Below are positions 27,840 through 39,485 of a DNA stretch of 64,000 bases, in pieces. Origin of the DNA: Symbiodinium natans (Eukaryota > Sar > Dinophyceae > Suessiales > Symbiodiniaceae). Both the position numbers and the translations under genes were made by a program. Position 1 is the stretch's first letter. Each line of letters opens with the position of its first letter. The notes below the pieces were generated by a model. It did not search any database, was not told the DNA's origin, and saw only the letters and a program-made list of their open reading frames with translations. The DNA lies in assembly GCA_905221605.1 (NCBI GenBank), contig CAJNDS010002456.1, forward strand, positions 217,795 to 281,794. The letters are read 5' to 3'.

Positions 27840-27866
27840 CTAATTACCTAAGAAGGCTCTTCGCGA

Positions 27867-28268
27867 TCATGCGTCGCGACTTGGACATCGGAACGACTGT
27901 TGGGTTCTTGAAATGCTTGTAGTCTGAGCCTCTGCTTCCCGGGTTGGCTTGATGCTCACGCAGGTCCAGTTCCACCTCATGGAATCCAAGGTCTCAAAAA
28001 GCCTACGTCGGCAGAACGATTCTTGAGCATCTTGCAACTTCTCTCCCAAGTCAGAGCCAGGACTGAGAACGGATAAGTCCTTGATGTATTTCCTAGCGTG
28101 CAGACTTGAGCTCGCCATCCAAATATCGGCTGTGCGGCTGTTGCTGGGGTGTCTAATTCTCTTCGCCTTTGGTGAATACCCATTCCCACATTTAGGAGGT
28201 AGATGGTTTTGACCGTCAGGGCGGTGGTGATCCCCTGGCCCTGGTCGACGAGGACAAGCTGACTGCAA
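27867..28268 (-). CDS. Candidate 133-codon exon
   Basis: Minus. Pro/Arg-rich first 45 residues, then a convincing block: WMASSSLHARKYIKDLSVLS, PGSDLGEKLQDAQESFCRRR, LFETLDSMRWNWTCVSIKPT. Methionine 51 could be the true start. Overlapped by another minus frame (27977-28318). Not recognised. Confidence 0.52.
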   Translation of the reverse strand: MQSACPRRPGPGDHHRPDGQNHLPPKCGNGYSPKAKRIRHPSNSRTADIWMASSSLHARKYIKDLSVLSPGSDLGEKLQDAQESFCRRRLFETLDSMRWNWTCVSIKPTREAEAQTTSISRTQQSFRCPSRDA

Positions 28269-28653
28269 TCTTCACCAGCATCCCGGCGCCAATTGCAATG
28301 GGTCGAGCTGTGCAGCATGTGTAAGCAAGCCTATGCAGAAGCTGAAAGCCTTGGACAATCACATGGAAGGCTTGCTCAGCACCACCGACCAGCGTGGCGC
28401 GTCCTCAGCGCTGCCGACACGGCTTGCAACGGAGGCGTAGGGATACTGCAAGGATGATATGAATCTCGTGCGGAGTTTGGCCAGGCTGCAGAATCGCAGG
28501 CTTGCTTAGAAATCAGTACATGCCGGTACACCACTTGAGCACACCGTTTTGGTTGTGCTGATAGCGTCCCGACATGGCATGTGGCAGTGTCAGGCGGGAG
28601 TGCCAATGGACAGACGCACGGCCGCAAGTTAGGCGTGCACCGACAGGCTGCTA

Positions 28654-28731
28654 CATGCATACATACATACATACATACATACATACATACATACATACAT
28701 ACATACACACATACATACATACATACATACT
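28654..28731. repeat. (ACAT)n tetranucleotide microsatellite
   Basis: About 19 units of CATA/ACAT with two variants. Surrounding sequence 28732-29174 is AT-rich with TA patches and no secure gene. Confidence 0.97.
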
Positions 28732-29174
28732 GTATGTTCGTTTACTTTTTTGTTTCTACCATATTGCATAATTAGGCATAATGATATATAAGTATGTATA
28801 TATATATATGTATACACATTTATCATCGATTAGGCATTAGATTTCATGTATATTGTGTGCATGCATTGTATACTATCTGTTGCATAATATGTATGTGTGT
28901 GTGCAATTGTGCGAGCTTGAGCAAAAAGTATGCAGCTAAGCTAGGAGCTGCTCTCCCGAGGTTGGCACGTAGTGTCCAAAGAGACGTTCACGAACGCCTT
29001 GGCTACGTGGAGAGCGCAGCAGGCGGGAGCTGCTCCAGTTTCTACATAATATTATTTCTTCTTTTCTATTACTACCTATACGACATGTTCGAATTTTGTT
29101 ATATTGTTCTATTCCTGTTTATTATGTATTTGCTATCTTAGTGCTACATGCAATGGTCCATGGCGTGAGTATGT

Positions 29175-29588
29175 TTGAGTTCTAGATTTGTTGCCTTCCG
29201 GTCGGTTCGGTTGCTTAAAGGGGCGGAACGCCCGACTGGACCGGCAACTACCGTTGCTTCTTCCATTGCTTCTTCCATTTTTCATGGGGCTGGCCATGCA
29301 GGACAAGCGGAAGCCACGCGAGTCTACATCGTCTACGTGGCCCGCGAAAGGCCGAGGTGGCTGCGCAAGTCCTCACAAAGCTACACATTGTCGCATGTCA
29401 CCGGTGCGTCGCTACTCTCGTGCGTCGCACGAATCTGGAGGCTCGCAGCCATCCTCAGTGCCTCTTACATTCGTGCCTCCTGCGGCCTTCGGTCAACTCG
29501 CCCCGCGCCCGGCTGCGGCCTGGTCCACATCATCTTTCGAGGCTCATATTTGATGCATTGTGTCGAAGGCTTCTGGGTGGTGGTTTAG
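29175..29588 (+). CDS. Candidate 137-codon ORF
   Basis: Non-ATG edge to TAG 29588. Reads GHAGQAEATRVYIVYVARER, PRWLRKSSQSYTLSHVTGAS, LLSCVARIWRLAAILSASYI. The other two plus frames are open too (29188-29553, 29357-29593), showing how little stop codons discriminate here. Could be an exon. Not recognised. Confidence 0.4.
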   Translation: MSSRFVAFRSVRLLKGAERPTGPATTVASSIASSIFHGAGHAGQAEATRVYIVYVARERPRWLRKSSQSYTLSHVTGASLLSCVARIWRLAAILSASYIRASCGLRSTRPAPGCGLVHIIFRGSYLMHCVEGFWVVV

Positions 29589-29727
29589 GATGAGTTTTAG
29601 AATGCTACCTTGCCAAACTTTTCCCATGACCCGAAAAACTCAGCACATTTCTGGGGGATCAATTGGATCCTGCAATAAAGATGAGCACATGTCAGAAAGT
29701 TTGCACAACTTTAGGGGATCGCACGAA

Positions 29728-29925
29728 TCAGGTTAGCCGTCTTCTAATGGGAGTCCCCCACCGGCTAAGTCCATGGGGCAACCCAAACTCTAAAGCGTGT
29801 CGGCCTCCAGGCAGGGCCCTCTGAGCTTCCCCGGCCAAAGGCACCTTGGCAAAATAGTCCGCTTTGCTCATTTTTTCTGTTGCACATCGGGAATATCGTG
29901 GAAGGGCCAGGGACACCCGATTCAC
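29728..29925 (-). CDS. Candidate 65-codon exon
   Basis: Minus: RVSLALPRYSRCATEKMSKA, DYFAKVPLAGEAQRALPGGR, then FGLPHGLSRWGTPIRRR. Balanced composition; no ATG at the edge. Function unknown. Confidence 0.42.
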   Translation of the reverse strand: MNRVSLALPRYSRCATEKMSKADYFAKVPLAGEAQRALPGGRHALEFGLPHGLSRWGTPIRRRLT

Positions 29926-29978
29926 GGGCTCTCAGGAGCAAGGGCAAGCACCGTGGTGGACCTTCATGAACCCTAACT

Positions 29979-30332
29979 TTGGGATCATGTATCCAATACT
30001 CCTATAATCGTATTGGGGTCATAAGGACGACAAACCCTTCTGGGTTACACTTAGTCCCCAAAGCAGTGGGCATGAGAACATGTGGTCTAGTCCCGCCCTG
30101 TGCATGTCATCAGCGCTTACAAGATGCGCAAACATGCAGTTCGGGTGAAAGCTTTTGGGGTTTTCCGGGAGATGGGCACGTGCCAGAAATAACTGGCGAC
30201 CGGCCTGCTGCGACAAGGGGTTGTAATTGGGGTTTCAGGTGGAAGGGCGGTGGGTCTGGGAGCTACGGTTGGGATTCTCGGCGGTGGTTTAGGACGAACT
30301 TTGGAATGCTACCTTGCCAAACTTTCCTATGA
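29979..30332 (+). CDS. Candidate 117-codon ORF
   Basis: Reads GSCIQYSYNRIGVIRTTNPS, GLHLVPKAVGMRTCGLVPPC, then Gly/Trp/Arg-rich to TAG. The minus strand is also open (30019-30216). Its end lies in the second copy of the direct repeat. Confidence 0.38.
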   Translation: MGSCIQYSYNRIGVIRTTNPSGLHLVPKAVGMRTCGLVPPCACHQRLQDAQTCSSGESFWGFPGDGHVPEITGDRPAATRGCNWGFRWKGGGSGSYGWDSRRWFRTNFGMLPCQTFL

Positions 30333-30362
30333 CCACAATTCTGGGGGAGCAAGCCCCGTCTA

Positions 30363-30770
30363 TTGCAATGTTCGTCAAGTTTCGTAAATCTGCCCGTGAG
30401 GGTCCCTGACAAGGGTTTGGTTCCGACAGGGTTTGCAACAGGGATGGGGGAGGGGGTAGTGAATCCGGGGCAAAGTTTGGATAGGTGTTGCGCATTGCAG
30501 GTCGTAGCTCAGCGGCCACCACTGAACGAGTCCAGCCAGGCTGGTCGAGGCGGGTCATGCTCCACATGCCCTTCGGGTCCATCGTGCGCTGTAAGTACAG
30601 GAACTACTAGTATCAATGACAATTCAGAAGCATTGTTATCTAGCCCCAGACCTCGAATCTTCACACTTGCACCTTCCATGCCAGAACACAGCCCTGTGGT
30701 CCCCTGCACTCTTGTCACTGTAGATCACGTGAGCACGATTGGCAGGTTCTATCTTCGTGCGCAAGCGTAA
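30363..30770 (+). CDS. Candidate 135-codon ORF
   Basis: Reads FVNLPVRVPDKGLVPTGFAT, SLDRCCALQVVAQRPPLNES, PSMPEHSPVVPCTLVTVDHV and ends STIGRFYLRAQA. A GTAAGT at 30592 inside the frame could be a donor, in which case only the left part is exon. Minus competitor 30289-30582. Not recognised. Confidence 0.45.
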   Translation: MQCSSSFVNLPVRVPDKGLVPTGFATGMGEGVVNPGQSLDRCCALQVVAQRPPLNESSQAGRGGSCSTCPSGPSCAVSTGTTSINDNSEALLSSPRPRIFTLAPSMPEHSPVVPCTLVTVDHVSTIGRFYLRAQA

Positions 30771-31304
30771 TGGCTACGGCGAAGGGTGAGTTGCAGGTAC
30801 TTGGAGGTTCATGGGCGGCTGAGGTCAGGATCGCAATGATCTGTGAGCCATGTGAGCCCACCGCTTGTAACCCCTCCCCTCACCCCCGAGAACCTCCAAG
30901 TAGGATGGACTCGGGCGGCAGAACTTCCACAGTCACAGCCTCTCCAAGTCTCCAAGCGCCGGAGAGAAAATAAGTGCCGCTCGACAGTTGCATGGACAGC
31001 CAAGCCCAGCCAAGCCCAGCCAAGCCCAGCAATAGTATACGGAGTACGTACGGAAGCGAGAGGAGGAACGAGTACTGGTAGAATGCGCGTGGCTAAGCTT
31101 TTGGGATGGGGAAGTGTAGCAAGCTAGGCCAAAGGTAAATCTTCGCAACGTATTGCTTTCGTTGTCGCACTGAACCCCGAGCAACTAAAAGTGCCTACTA
31201 AAGTGCTTACAGCATGAGAGTGCCGAGCCAAGAAGGGTTTGGGTGGCAGCGTGCGACGTTCTCTCCGGGGCGTGTCACACAGGCAATGATAGGGTTAGGT
31301 CACA
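30771..31304. other. Weak coding signal and a 10-bp tandem repeat
   Basis: AAGCCCAGCC is repeated four times at 31002-31031. A plus frame (30843-31127) crosses it, with PLVTPPLTPENLQVGWTRAA. No splice evidence. Confidence 0.4.
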
Positions 31305-31799
31305 GTGTCGTTGGGAACCATACCATGCCGGGCGTGTGGGGAGGGAGCTCAAATTCTGTCCAGCCAGGAGAAGGATAATGACACAGGAAAAGAGCGGAAA
31401 AGAGCCAGAGAGGAGAATGAAGAGGGCACAGGCGCAGAACAACAAGAAGAAGAGGGGAGACATCGGAATCGCAAAACTCTTCACCAGGGTCGCGCCCAGG
31501 CACGTGCTGGAACAGCCGGGCGGACGGCATCGTTCACGTCATCGTTCACGCCAACGCGACAAAGCCATGTGGACCACAGCATGCCCTGCCGAAACCGAAT
31601 CGTGTGGGGTGATGCACGAGACTTGATAGTGGGTCATGTGGATCAGGGCAGCGAATGGAAGCTGCCTAAGCGGCCACAAACATGCGGCATGTCCCCGCTC
31701 CGCACCCGAACTGGCTCGTGCTATTTCAAGTTTTCTGGGACACTCGCTGTGCGGACATGGTGTGGTGACCTCGATGCTGGTCGATGCTTTAAAGCGTAG
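31305..31799 (+). CDS. Candidate 164-codon ORF, charged N-half
   Basis: Reads SSQEKDNDTGKERKRAREEN and EEGTGAEQQEEEGRHRNRK, then NRIVWGDARDLIVGHVDQGS and TGSCYFKFSGTLAVRTWCGD. Another plus frame (31243-31626) overlaps the charged part. A purine-rich stretch inflates openness, but the last 70 residues look genuine. Confidence 0.4.
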   Translation: MSLGTIPCRACGEGAQILSSQEKDNDTGKERKRAREENEEGTGAEQQEEEGRHRNRKTLHQGRAQARAGTAGRTASFTSSFTPTRQSHVDHSMPCRNRIVWGDARDLIVGHVDQGSEWKLPKRPQTCGMSPLRTRTGSCYFKFSGTLAVRTWCGDLDAGRCFKA

Positions 31800-31869
31800 T
31801 GCATTGGAGATATGCAGTGACGGCCGGATGGCGTCGAGCGACGCCTGGGGCATGATGAGTGTTTCGTGA
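31636..31869 (+). CDS. Candidate 77-aa protein
   Basis: First ATG at 31636, stop TGA 31869: MWIRAANGSCLSGHKHAACP, RSAPELARAISSFLGHSLCG, HGVVTSMLVDALKRSALEIC. Helical and balanced. It sits just upstream of exon-cassette copy 1 and may be its upstream exon. A 178-codon minus frame overlaps. Confidence 0.48.
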   Translation: MWIRAANGSCLSGHKHAACPRSAPELARAISSFLGHSLCGHGVVTSMLVDALKRSALEICSDGRMASSDAWGMMSVS

Positions 31870-32054
31870 TTGTGATGATCGATAATGTGGTGACCTGAGG
31901 CTTGCTGGCTTGCGCCGCTGTGAAGAGTCGTCATGCCTAGTGTGACAAAGTCCAAGTGCCGGTGATTTTGTGTGGGAGCGCTCACCGTGAGACTCGGTAC
32001 CATGGTGTACATATGTGTTGTATGTACAACGTTGTGTTCATGGAACGTTTGCAG

Positions 32055-32700
32055 GTTTCCCGCTCTGGCGTTCAATCAGCAATGTCTGTGGGGCTCAGCG
32101 CAGGCGCCACGACCAGCATGATTCAGTATGGGTTGATCAAGTCCGCCAGCCGCAAGTTGACAAGTTGCGGACGTGGTGAGCAGTGTTTGTATCGCATCTA
32201 GCTAGCATGGGCACGCTGCTGCATGATCGGCCTGTCTGTGTTCGAGCACCCAACCTTCGAAAGCCACCAGAAGTCACCCTTGAATTGTTCATGCCCGTGC
32301 ATGTTGTTGGGTTAGCAGGTGGCATGCGCGACCTCTTCGCTCCAGTGCGTGCTGTGTGCCCGGAGTGATGAACAAAGCGCAAGGTGTTGAAGCAAACTCC
32401 TACCAAGTCTCGCTGGGTCGCTGGGTCCGTAGAGCTCGTTGAATGTTGGTGTCCTGCCACCTCTGAAGTGAACTATTCTATGCTGATCGCCTATCAAAGC
32501 CCAAACCGGCCTGGCTTGGAATCCTTATTCTGAATGAACTGGTTACCTGCAAAAAGCGAACCCCAAGGCCCGAAGGCCCCCAAGCCTGAACCCTGAACCC
32601 TAAACTCCCTATACCCGCCCAGGCCATCCCGCCCGAGGACGACGAGGACTCCGACCTTCTTGCAGCCGCGCACAGCGCGGCCGACGTGGTCCGGGCCTGA
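32055..32700 (+). CDS. Exon cassette copy 1 (exons B, C, D)
   Basis: Three short blocks match blocks in the 42.9-48.0 kb family, in the same order. B: TTTGCAG|GTTTCC at 32055, reading VSRSGVQSAMSVGLSAGA. C: TTAGCAG|GTGGC at 32319, reading GGMRDLFAPVRAVCPE. D: CGCCCAG|GCC at 32623, reading PPEDDEDSDLLAAAHSAADV to TGA 32700. Each starts right after AG|G. The matching order and phase are the main evidence that these are exons. Function of the Ala/Ser-rich product is unknown. Confidence 0.6.
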
Positions 32701-32910
32701 ACAATCTGAACCCCATTTGGCGCTGTCGCAGCAATCTAGCCGGTAGCATCATAGTTCCCTAACGGATCGTCGCACGTCTCTGCCCTAATGCTTCAGCAAT
32801 CGCGTCAAAACCACTCATGTTTGGCAGCTGCTCCGACCGTCCCGAGTTACCGGTCCCACTGTTACCGAGTTACCGGAGATAGCCCTAGAACTATCTCCAA
32901 GAGCAACCGT

Positions 32911-33183
32911 TTACGCCTGTGAGAACTTGCTCGGTTGCTGAGATCCTGCTCCACGGATGAACAAAGGCAAAATCCACCTGCTTTCAGCCTCCCTAAGCCT
33001 AGACCCGAAGAGTGCCTCCTCTTCCAGGACTGAGGACGGATCTACCAGAAACCTTCCTGAGCACAGTCCCACCACAGTAGTGCCTGCCGCACGTCCCTGC
33101 CTGACGTTTTGAAATGTGCGAGCTACCCATACAAGAGAGTGACACAGCTGTCTCCACGGACACGACGGACACTCCACGGACAC
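32911..33183 (-). CDS. Candidate 90-codon exon
   Basis: Minus, starting after GTCCGTGGAG. Reads CPSCPWRQLCHSLVWVARTF, GLCSGRFLVDPSSVLEEEAL, FGSRLREAESRWILPLFIRG. The Cys pairs near the start and the balanced middle look like real protein. Not recognised. Confidence 0.5.
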   Translation of the reverse strand: MSVECPSCPWRQLCHSLVWVARTFQNVRQGRAAGTTVVGLCSGRFLVDPSSVLEEEALFGSRLREAESRWILPLFIRGAGSQQPSKFSQA

Positions 33184-34262
33184 AAGTTAAGGATTTAAGG
33201 GGCTGCGCCCATGGAGGAGAGTTGTTCTGCAAACATAGTCGGAACGCACGGGTTTGGCGCCGGGGTCATATCAACGCCATGACGCCATGACCTTTCAACC
33301 CTACATCGGCCTTGAGCTTAAAGACCTCGAAACCCAACGCCGGAGCCGCTGATGGTCATGATGCGCGCCCGGCATCCCGGACTCGGGCCGCTGATGCTCC
33401 TGATGCGCGCTTGGAGCTCCCGGACGGAACCCGCTGATGCTCATGATGCGCTCCCTTTGGGGGGTCTCTAGGGGGTGTCCGGGGCTATCCCATTTTGCTC
33501 AAAAAGAAACCGTTCACCGGCGGCACTGCCGTCCGGCCTTATTGTGCTCCGCACAAGGCTAGCAAGACTAGCACGGGAGTCGCCCGTGTCAATACAGGTC
33601 CACGCCAGACCACAAGGGCCATGGCGCTGCCCGATTTAAGGGGCTGCGCCCATGGGCGGGCAGCGCAGGCAGAAGCGCGGGGCGAGCAGATCCGTCACAG
33701 GGTTGGGGTTTCTCTAAGCGTTTGAGGCTCCTAAACTCCCTTGAAGTTTCTAAGCATTTTGAGGCCCCTAAACTCCCTTAAAATCTCTAAGCGTTTGAGG
33801 CTCGTGAACTCCCTTAAAGTTTCTGAGCATTTTCAGGCCCCTAAACTCCCTTCAAATCTCTAAGCGTTTGAGGCTCCTAGACTCCCTTAAAGTTTCTAAG
33901 CACTTTATAAGGCCCCTAAACTCCCTTTTTCCTAGCCACGGGCTTCGACACGTCGCTTATGCCCGCCCTTTGGGGTGCATCATGCTCCTGATGCGCCCCC
34001 GGGGTCCCGCCCCGGGAGCCGCTGATGCTCCTGATGCGCGCCTGGGGGTCCCGGGCTGGACCCGCTGATGCTCATGATGCGCGCCCTCTGGGGGCCTCCG
34101 TGGCGACGCAAAAAAACCACGAAAAAAAAACCGTTCACCGGGGGCACGCGGGGGTCGGCGGCACTGGCGTCCGGCCTAATCCGGGCACGCCCGTGGTCCG
34201 ACGCCGTTAGGCGCCAGCCCTAGCTTTAGCTATGACGGGGGGGGGTTAAGCCGCCGACCCGG

Positions 34263-34523
34263 TTGGCTCCCCAACATCCGGCTCCAAATGCGGCTCCCGA
34301 AGGGCATCAATTTTCAGGTACATTTTTTATCGCGAAAAACGCGCTATTTGCCACCGAATTTGGGCTCCTGGACGCATTTTTTGGGTGCCCCATGTGGGGT
34401 CCCAAAAACGACCCCGGAGAGCATCATCGACTCTCTTTTTCAACTTTGGCCAAACACGCGTTGTTGATGTTTTTTGGGTGGCATTGGCCACCCCAAAGGA
34501 CCCCACAAGAGCGCGCATCATGA
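34263..34523 (+). CDS. Doubtful 86-codon ORF inside the interruption
   Basis: Reads APEGHQFSGTFFIAKNALFA and LSFSTLAKHALLMFFGWHWP. The composition is fair, but the minus strand is open and the DNA has repeated TTTTTTGGGTG and CCCC phrases, so I rate it low. Confidence 0.25.
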   Translation: MAPQHPAPNAAPEGHQFSGTFFIAKNALFATEFGLLDAFFGCPMWGPKNDPGEHHRLSFSTLAKHALLMFFGWHWPPQRTPQERAS

Positions 34524-34712
34524 GCATCAGCGGGTTGGGTTTTGGGTTTCGGATGCGGCTGAGAGCTTGGAAAACACAGAAATCGCTGTAAATACCGTGG
34601 TTTTCGTGCTGTTACGGACATTTCCGTTTTGAGGCCGGCATATGCCCCTATAAGCCACGCATGCCTGGAGGCCGGAGCCGCTGATGCTCATGATGCGCGG
34701 CCGGGCGGGGGG

Positions 34713-35480
34713 CCAGGGTGCGCATCATCGAGGCTTCGTTTCTCTTTAAAAAACCGGGGGGCGAGCATCAGCAGCATCAGTGGCTCCGGAAAGGGTTTCG
34801 GGCGGCAGGATTTCGAAGGATGCTGGCATAACTCCATAACATGGCACTCGACATGCGCGCACACGCGCGCGCACCGCGCGCGCGCGCGCGCGCGCGCGCA
34901 AAACGCACCAGTTCCCGCGCGCGCCCATGGCTTCCCTGGCCCCATGGCTCCTGGCCCCGTAGCTCTACCTCTTTCAGCTGACTTTAAAGGGCTGCCATGG
35001 ACCCATGGCTCCTGGCCCCATGGCGCCTGCAAGTTCTCTCAGCTACGCTCACCCCACCCTGCCCCCATGACTCTGAACCCCCCCTCCTGACTAAGTCGCT
35101 CCGCCCGGTCCGCCCACCCCGGACCCATGGACCCCCATCCCTGGCCCCATGGCCCATGGCTCCTGGCCCCATGGTCCCGTAGCTCTTGGCCGCAGGGTCC
35201 ATGGTCCCATGACCCCATGCCCCTGGACCCTGGTCCCATGGCTCTTTCAGCTGACTTTAAAGGGCGCCATACATGCCCGCCCGCGCCGTTGTTTGTTGTT
35301 GGGGGCCAGGGTGCGATCATCGAGGCTTCGTTTCTCTTTGGGGACCCGGGGGGCGAGCATCAGCAGCATCAGCGGCTCCGGAAAGGGTTTCGGGCGGCAG
35401 GATTTCGAAGGATGCTGGCATAACTCCATAACATGGCACTCGACATGCGCGCACACGCGCGCGCGCGCGCCCGCGCGTCT
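34713..35480. repeat. Direct repeats 592 bp apart ending in (CG)n
   Basis: About 170 bp containing GCGAGCATCAGCAGCATCAG occur at 34713-34890 and 35305-35475, both ending in alternating CG/CA tracts (34857-34920 and 35450-35478) that could adopt Z-DNA. Between them are many CCCATGGCTCCTGGCCCC-type units (34926-35260). Confidence 0.9.
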
Positions 35481-35634
35481 AATGTTCAACTATTGGCTGA
35501 GTAAGGTGCTGACGATCATGCACATGAACACCTCCACGGTGTTTGCGAACGTGAAAACTGTACATGCACACTTCCACAGTGTGGCCATGCACCTCCACGG
35601 TGTTTCTGAACATGAACACCTCCACGGTGTTTGC

Positions 35635-35924
<290 letters not shown>

Positions 35925-38199
35925 TGCTGTGCTTGCTGCCGTTGTCCTGCTGCTGGTGGGCGTGCCCGGCTGTGGGCGACAGCCCTTTAGATTCTGCTTC
36001 TTCGCAGAAGGCCGACGGCCAGCAAGGCTATTCCCGGGAGGGACCCGGGCCAAAAGGTCCGCCAAGCTCGGTCCTAGGGACCTCGCGCTGCTTTTTTAAG
36101 GGGCTGCGCCCATGGGCGGGCAGCGCAGGCAGAAGCGCGGGGCGAGCAGATCCGTCACAGGGTTGGGGTTTCTCTAAGCGTTTGAGGCTCCTAAACTCCC
36201 TTGAAGTTTCTAAGCATTTTGAGGCCCCTAAACTCCCTTAAAATCTCTAAGCGTTTGAGGCTCGTGAACTCCCGTAAAGTTTCTAAGCATTTTCAGGCCC
36301 CTAAACTCCCTTCAAATCTCTAAGCGTTTGAGGCTCCTAGACTCCCTTAAAGTTTCTAAGCACTTTCAGGCCCCTAAACTCTCTTCAAATCTCTAAGCGT
36401 TTGAGGCTCCTAGACTCCCTTAAAGTTTCTAAGCACTTTACAAGGCCCCTAAGCTCCCTTTTTCCTAGCCCCCGGGCTTAGACCGTCGCTTATGCCCGCC
36501 CTTTGGGGGGCATCATGCTCCTGCTGCGCCCCGGGGTCCCGCCCCGGGAGCCGCTGATGCTCCTGATGCGCGCCTGGGGGTCCCGGGCTGGACCCGCTGA
36601 TGCTCATGATGCGCGCCCTCTGGGGGCCTCCGTGGCGACGCAAAAAACCACGAAAAAAAACCGTTCACCGGGGGCACACGGGGATCGGCGGCACTGGCGT
36701 CCGGCCTAATTCTGCTTCGTAGAAGGCCGACGGCCAGCAAGGCTATTCCCGGGAGGGACCCGGGCCTAAAAGGTCCGCCAAGCTCGGTCCTAGGGACCTC
36801 GCGCTGCTTTTTTAAGGGGCTGCGCCCATGGGCGGGCAGCGCAGGCAGAAGCGCGGGGCGAGCAGATCCGTCACAGGGTTGGGGTTTCTCTAAGCGTTTG
36901 AGGCTCCTAAACTCCCTTGAAGTTTCTAAGCATTTGAGGCCCCTAAACTCCCTTAAAATCTCGAAGCGTTTGAGGCTCCTGAACTCCCTTAAAGTTTCTA
37001 AGCATTTTCAGGCCCCCTTCAAATCTCTAAGCGTTTGAGGCTCCTAGACTCCCTTAAAGTTTCTAAGCACTTTATAAGGCCCCTAAGCTCCCTTTTTCCT
37101 AGCCCCCGGGCTTAGACACGTCGCTTATGCCTGCCCTTTGGGGGGCATCATGCTCCTGATGCGCCCCCGGGGTCCTGCCCCGGGAGCCGCTGATGCTCCT
37201 GATGCGCGCCTGGGGGTCCCGGGCTGGACCCGCTGATGCTCATGATGCGCGCCCTCTGGGGGCCTCCGTGGGGACGCAAAAAATCCACGAGAAAAAAAAA
37301 CCGTTCACCGGGGGCACGCGGGGGTCGGCGGCACTGGCGTCCGGCCTAATTCTGCTTCGCAGAAGGCCGAAGGCTAGCAAGGCTATTGCCGGGACGACCC
37401 GGCGCCAATGCTCGGTCTTTGGGGACCTCGCGCTGCCCGATTTTAAGGGGCTGCGCCCATGGGCGGGCAGCGCAGGCAGAAGCGCGGGGCGAGCAGTTTC
37501 TAAGCATTTTGAGGCCCCTAAACTCCCTTAAAATCTCTAAGCGTTTGAGGCTCCTCAACCCCCTTAAAGTTTCTAAGCATTTTCAGGCCCCTAAACTCCC
37601 TTCAAATCTCTAAGCGTTTGAAGCTCCTAGACTCCCTTAAAGTTTCTAAGCACTTTATAAGGCCCCTAAACTCCCTTTTTCCTAGCCCCGGGCTTAGACA
37701 CGTCGCTTATGCCCGCCCTTTGGGGGGCGTCATGCTCCTGATGCGCCCCCGGGGTCCCGCCCCGGGAGCCGCCTGATGCTCCTGATGCGCGCCTGGGGGT
37801 CCCGGGCTGGACCCGCTGATGCTCATGATGCGCACCCTCTGGGGGCCTCTGTGGCGACGCAAAAAACCACGAAAAAAAAAAAAAAAAAAAAAAAAAACCG
37901 TTCACCGGCGGCACGCGGGGGTCGGCGGCACTGGCGTCCGGCCTAATTTCTGCTTCGCAGAAGGCAAGCAAGGCTATTGCCGGGACGACCCGGCCTAAAG
38001 GTTCGCGCCAGGCCGCAAGGGCCATGGCCCTGCCCGATTTAATGGCTGCCGCCAGCCGAAATTAGTTTGGAGCTTTCGCTTTGGCCGCTGCTACGGGCTG
38101 CAAAGCCCATGACCCTGTCAGGCATTTCAGCCCCTCGACAGGCTACACAGCCCATCACGCCAAGACCCCATTACGGGCTTAACAACCCTCTGGGGCCTA

Positions 38200-39146
38200 A
38201 ATTTGGTGATCACACTCAGACACAGAGCCGAAAAAGCCGCTAGAAATAGCCACAAGCCCAACTGGCTTGAGGCGGAGGGCAATTTCAAGGTAAAGGGTAC
38301 AAGGACGCGTTGGAGCCCTCAAAACACTTCATTCCAAGGAGGTGCAGGATGGGAACGGTGTAAACACCAGCTTGTAGGTAGGCGTAGGTAGGTCAGTAGG
38401 TAGGGGTAGGTAGGTAGGGAGGTGGGGGGTAGAGGTAGAGTTGGTAGGTGGTAGGGGGGGGTAGGTAGGTAAGGAGAGGAATCGGGGTGGTGGGGTGCAG
38501 ATGAGTCCTTAAAACACTTCATTTCAGGGGCAGGGGGCGTAAAGCAGCATGCGAACGGGTGGAGCCTCAAAACACCAGCTGGGGTGGCTGGGGGAGGTGG
38601 GGGGTGGGTGAGGGGACGAAAAGGTAGGGCGGGAGAGGGTTTGGGCATGCACCCCTTAACACATCGTTTCAAAATACAGGCTAGGGCAGGGGGGCGAGCC
38701 CTTAAAACACTTCGCTGCTTTTGTTCTTCCTTTCAAGGCAGGCGTGGTGGTGGAGGGCGATTTCAAGGTAGGGGGTACAGGGATGCATTGGAGCCCTCAA
38801 AACACTTCAAGGCAAAGCAGCGTGGAAACAAGCAGTTGGGAGCAGGCTGGGAGGGGGGGGGGGTGGGGCCCTAGGCAGGTGGGGGTAGGTGTAAGTAGGT
38901 AGGGGGGGGTAGGTTGGTAGAAGTAGGCAGAGGTAGAGTTGGCAAGGAGACGAAGCATTAAGAAGGGCAGGAGTAGGGGTGGTGGGCGGCCCTTCTTAAA
39001 CACTGCATGATGGGATAAGAGGGGGGGTGCAGATGAGGGCGGTGGGTGAGGGTGGTGACGCTGCCATAAAGGAGTGGGGCGATGATTTGAGGCGGCGGGG
39101 GCGTTGCTTAGAGGGTGTGGTGGGTCGGCGGCCTGAGGATGGGGGG

Positions 39147-39180
<34 letters not shown>

Positions 39181-39430
39181 AGGGCCCTCATTTGGAGGTA
39201 AACGGGGGGGAGGGATGGCTCTGAAACTTCCTTTCAAGGCAGGCGTGGTCGTGGAGGGCGATTTCAAGGTAAAGGGTGCAGGGATGCATTGGAGCCCTCA
39301 AAAAAATTTAATTCAAGGTGAGGCGGTTGGGGCACTGCCATAAAAGGTAGGGGGTAGGGCGATGACCGAGAATGGGTCTTCACTGACGCCTCCCCGCTCC
39401 AGCGGGGGTCAGCGGATATAAGGGGAATGT
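38200..39430. repeat. G-rich dispersed element, copy A
   Basis: GGTAGG-type minisatellite interspersed with a module like GGAGCCCTCAAAACACTTCA (38308, 38505, 38700, 38790, 39290). It contains G32 (39148-39179). The right end, TTCACTGACGCC...GGGGTCAGCGGATAT (39378-39420), matches the right end of the element at 61.1-61.4 kb. Confidence 0.8.
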
Positions 39431-39485
39431 TTCAAAACTTGTGGTCTTGACTTCGTCTCGACTTCGTTTGGCCCTCAACCCTCAG

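Larger units (their letters stand above)
29583..30345. repeat. Direct repeat pair about 704 bp apart
   Basis: GAATGCTACCTTGCCAAACTTT occurs at about 29600 and 30305 within 60-bp blocks (29577-29665 and 30281-30350) that also share GTGGTTTAGGA and TTCTGGGGGA. They bracket the ORFs between them. Confidence 0.85.

Noticed and set aside
28376-28826. Tyr/Val/Cys/Met repeat ORFs
   Set aside because: Translation of the ACAT tetranucleotide array.
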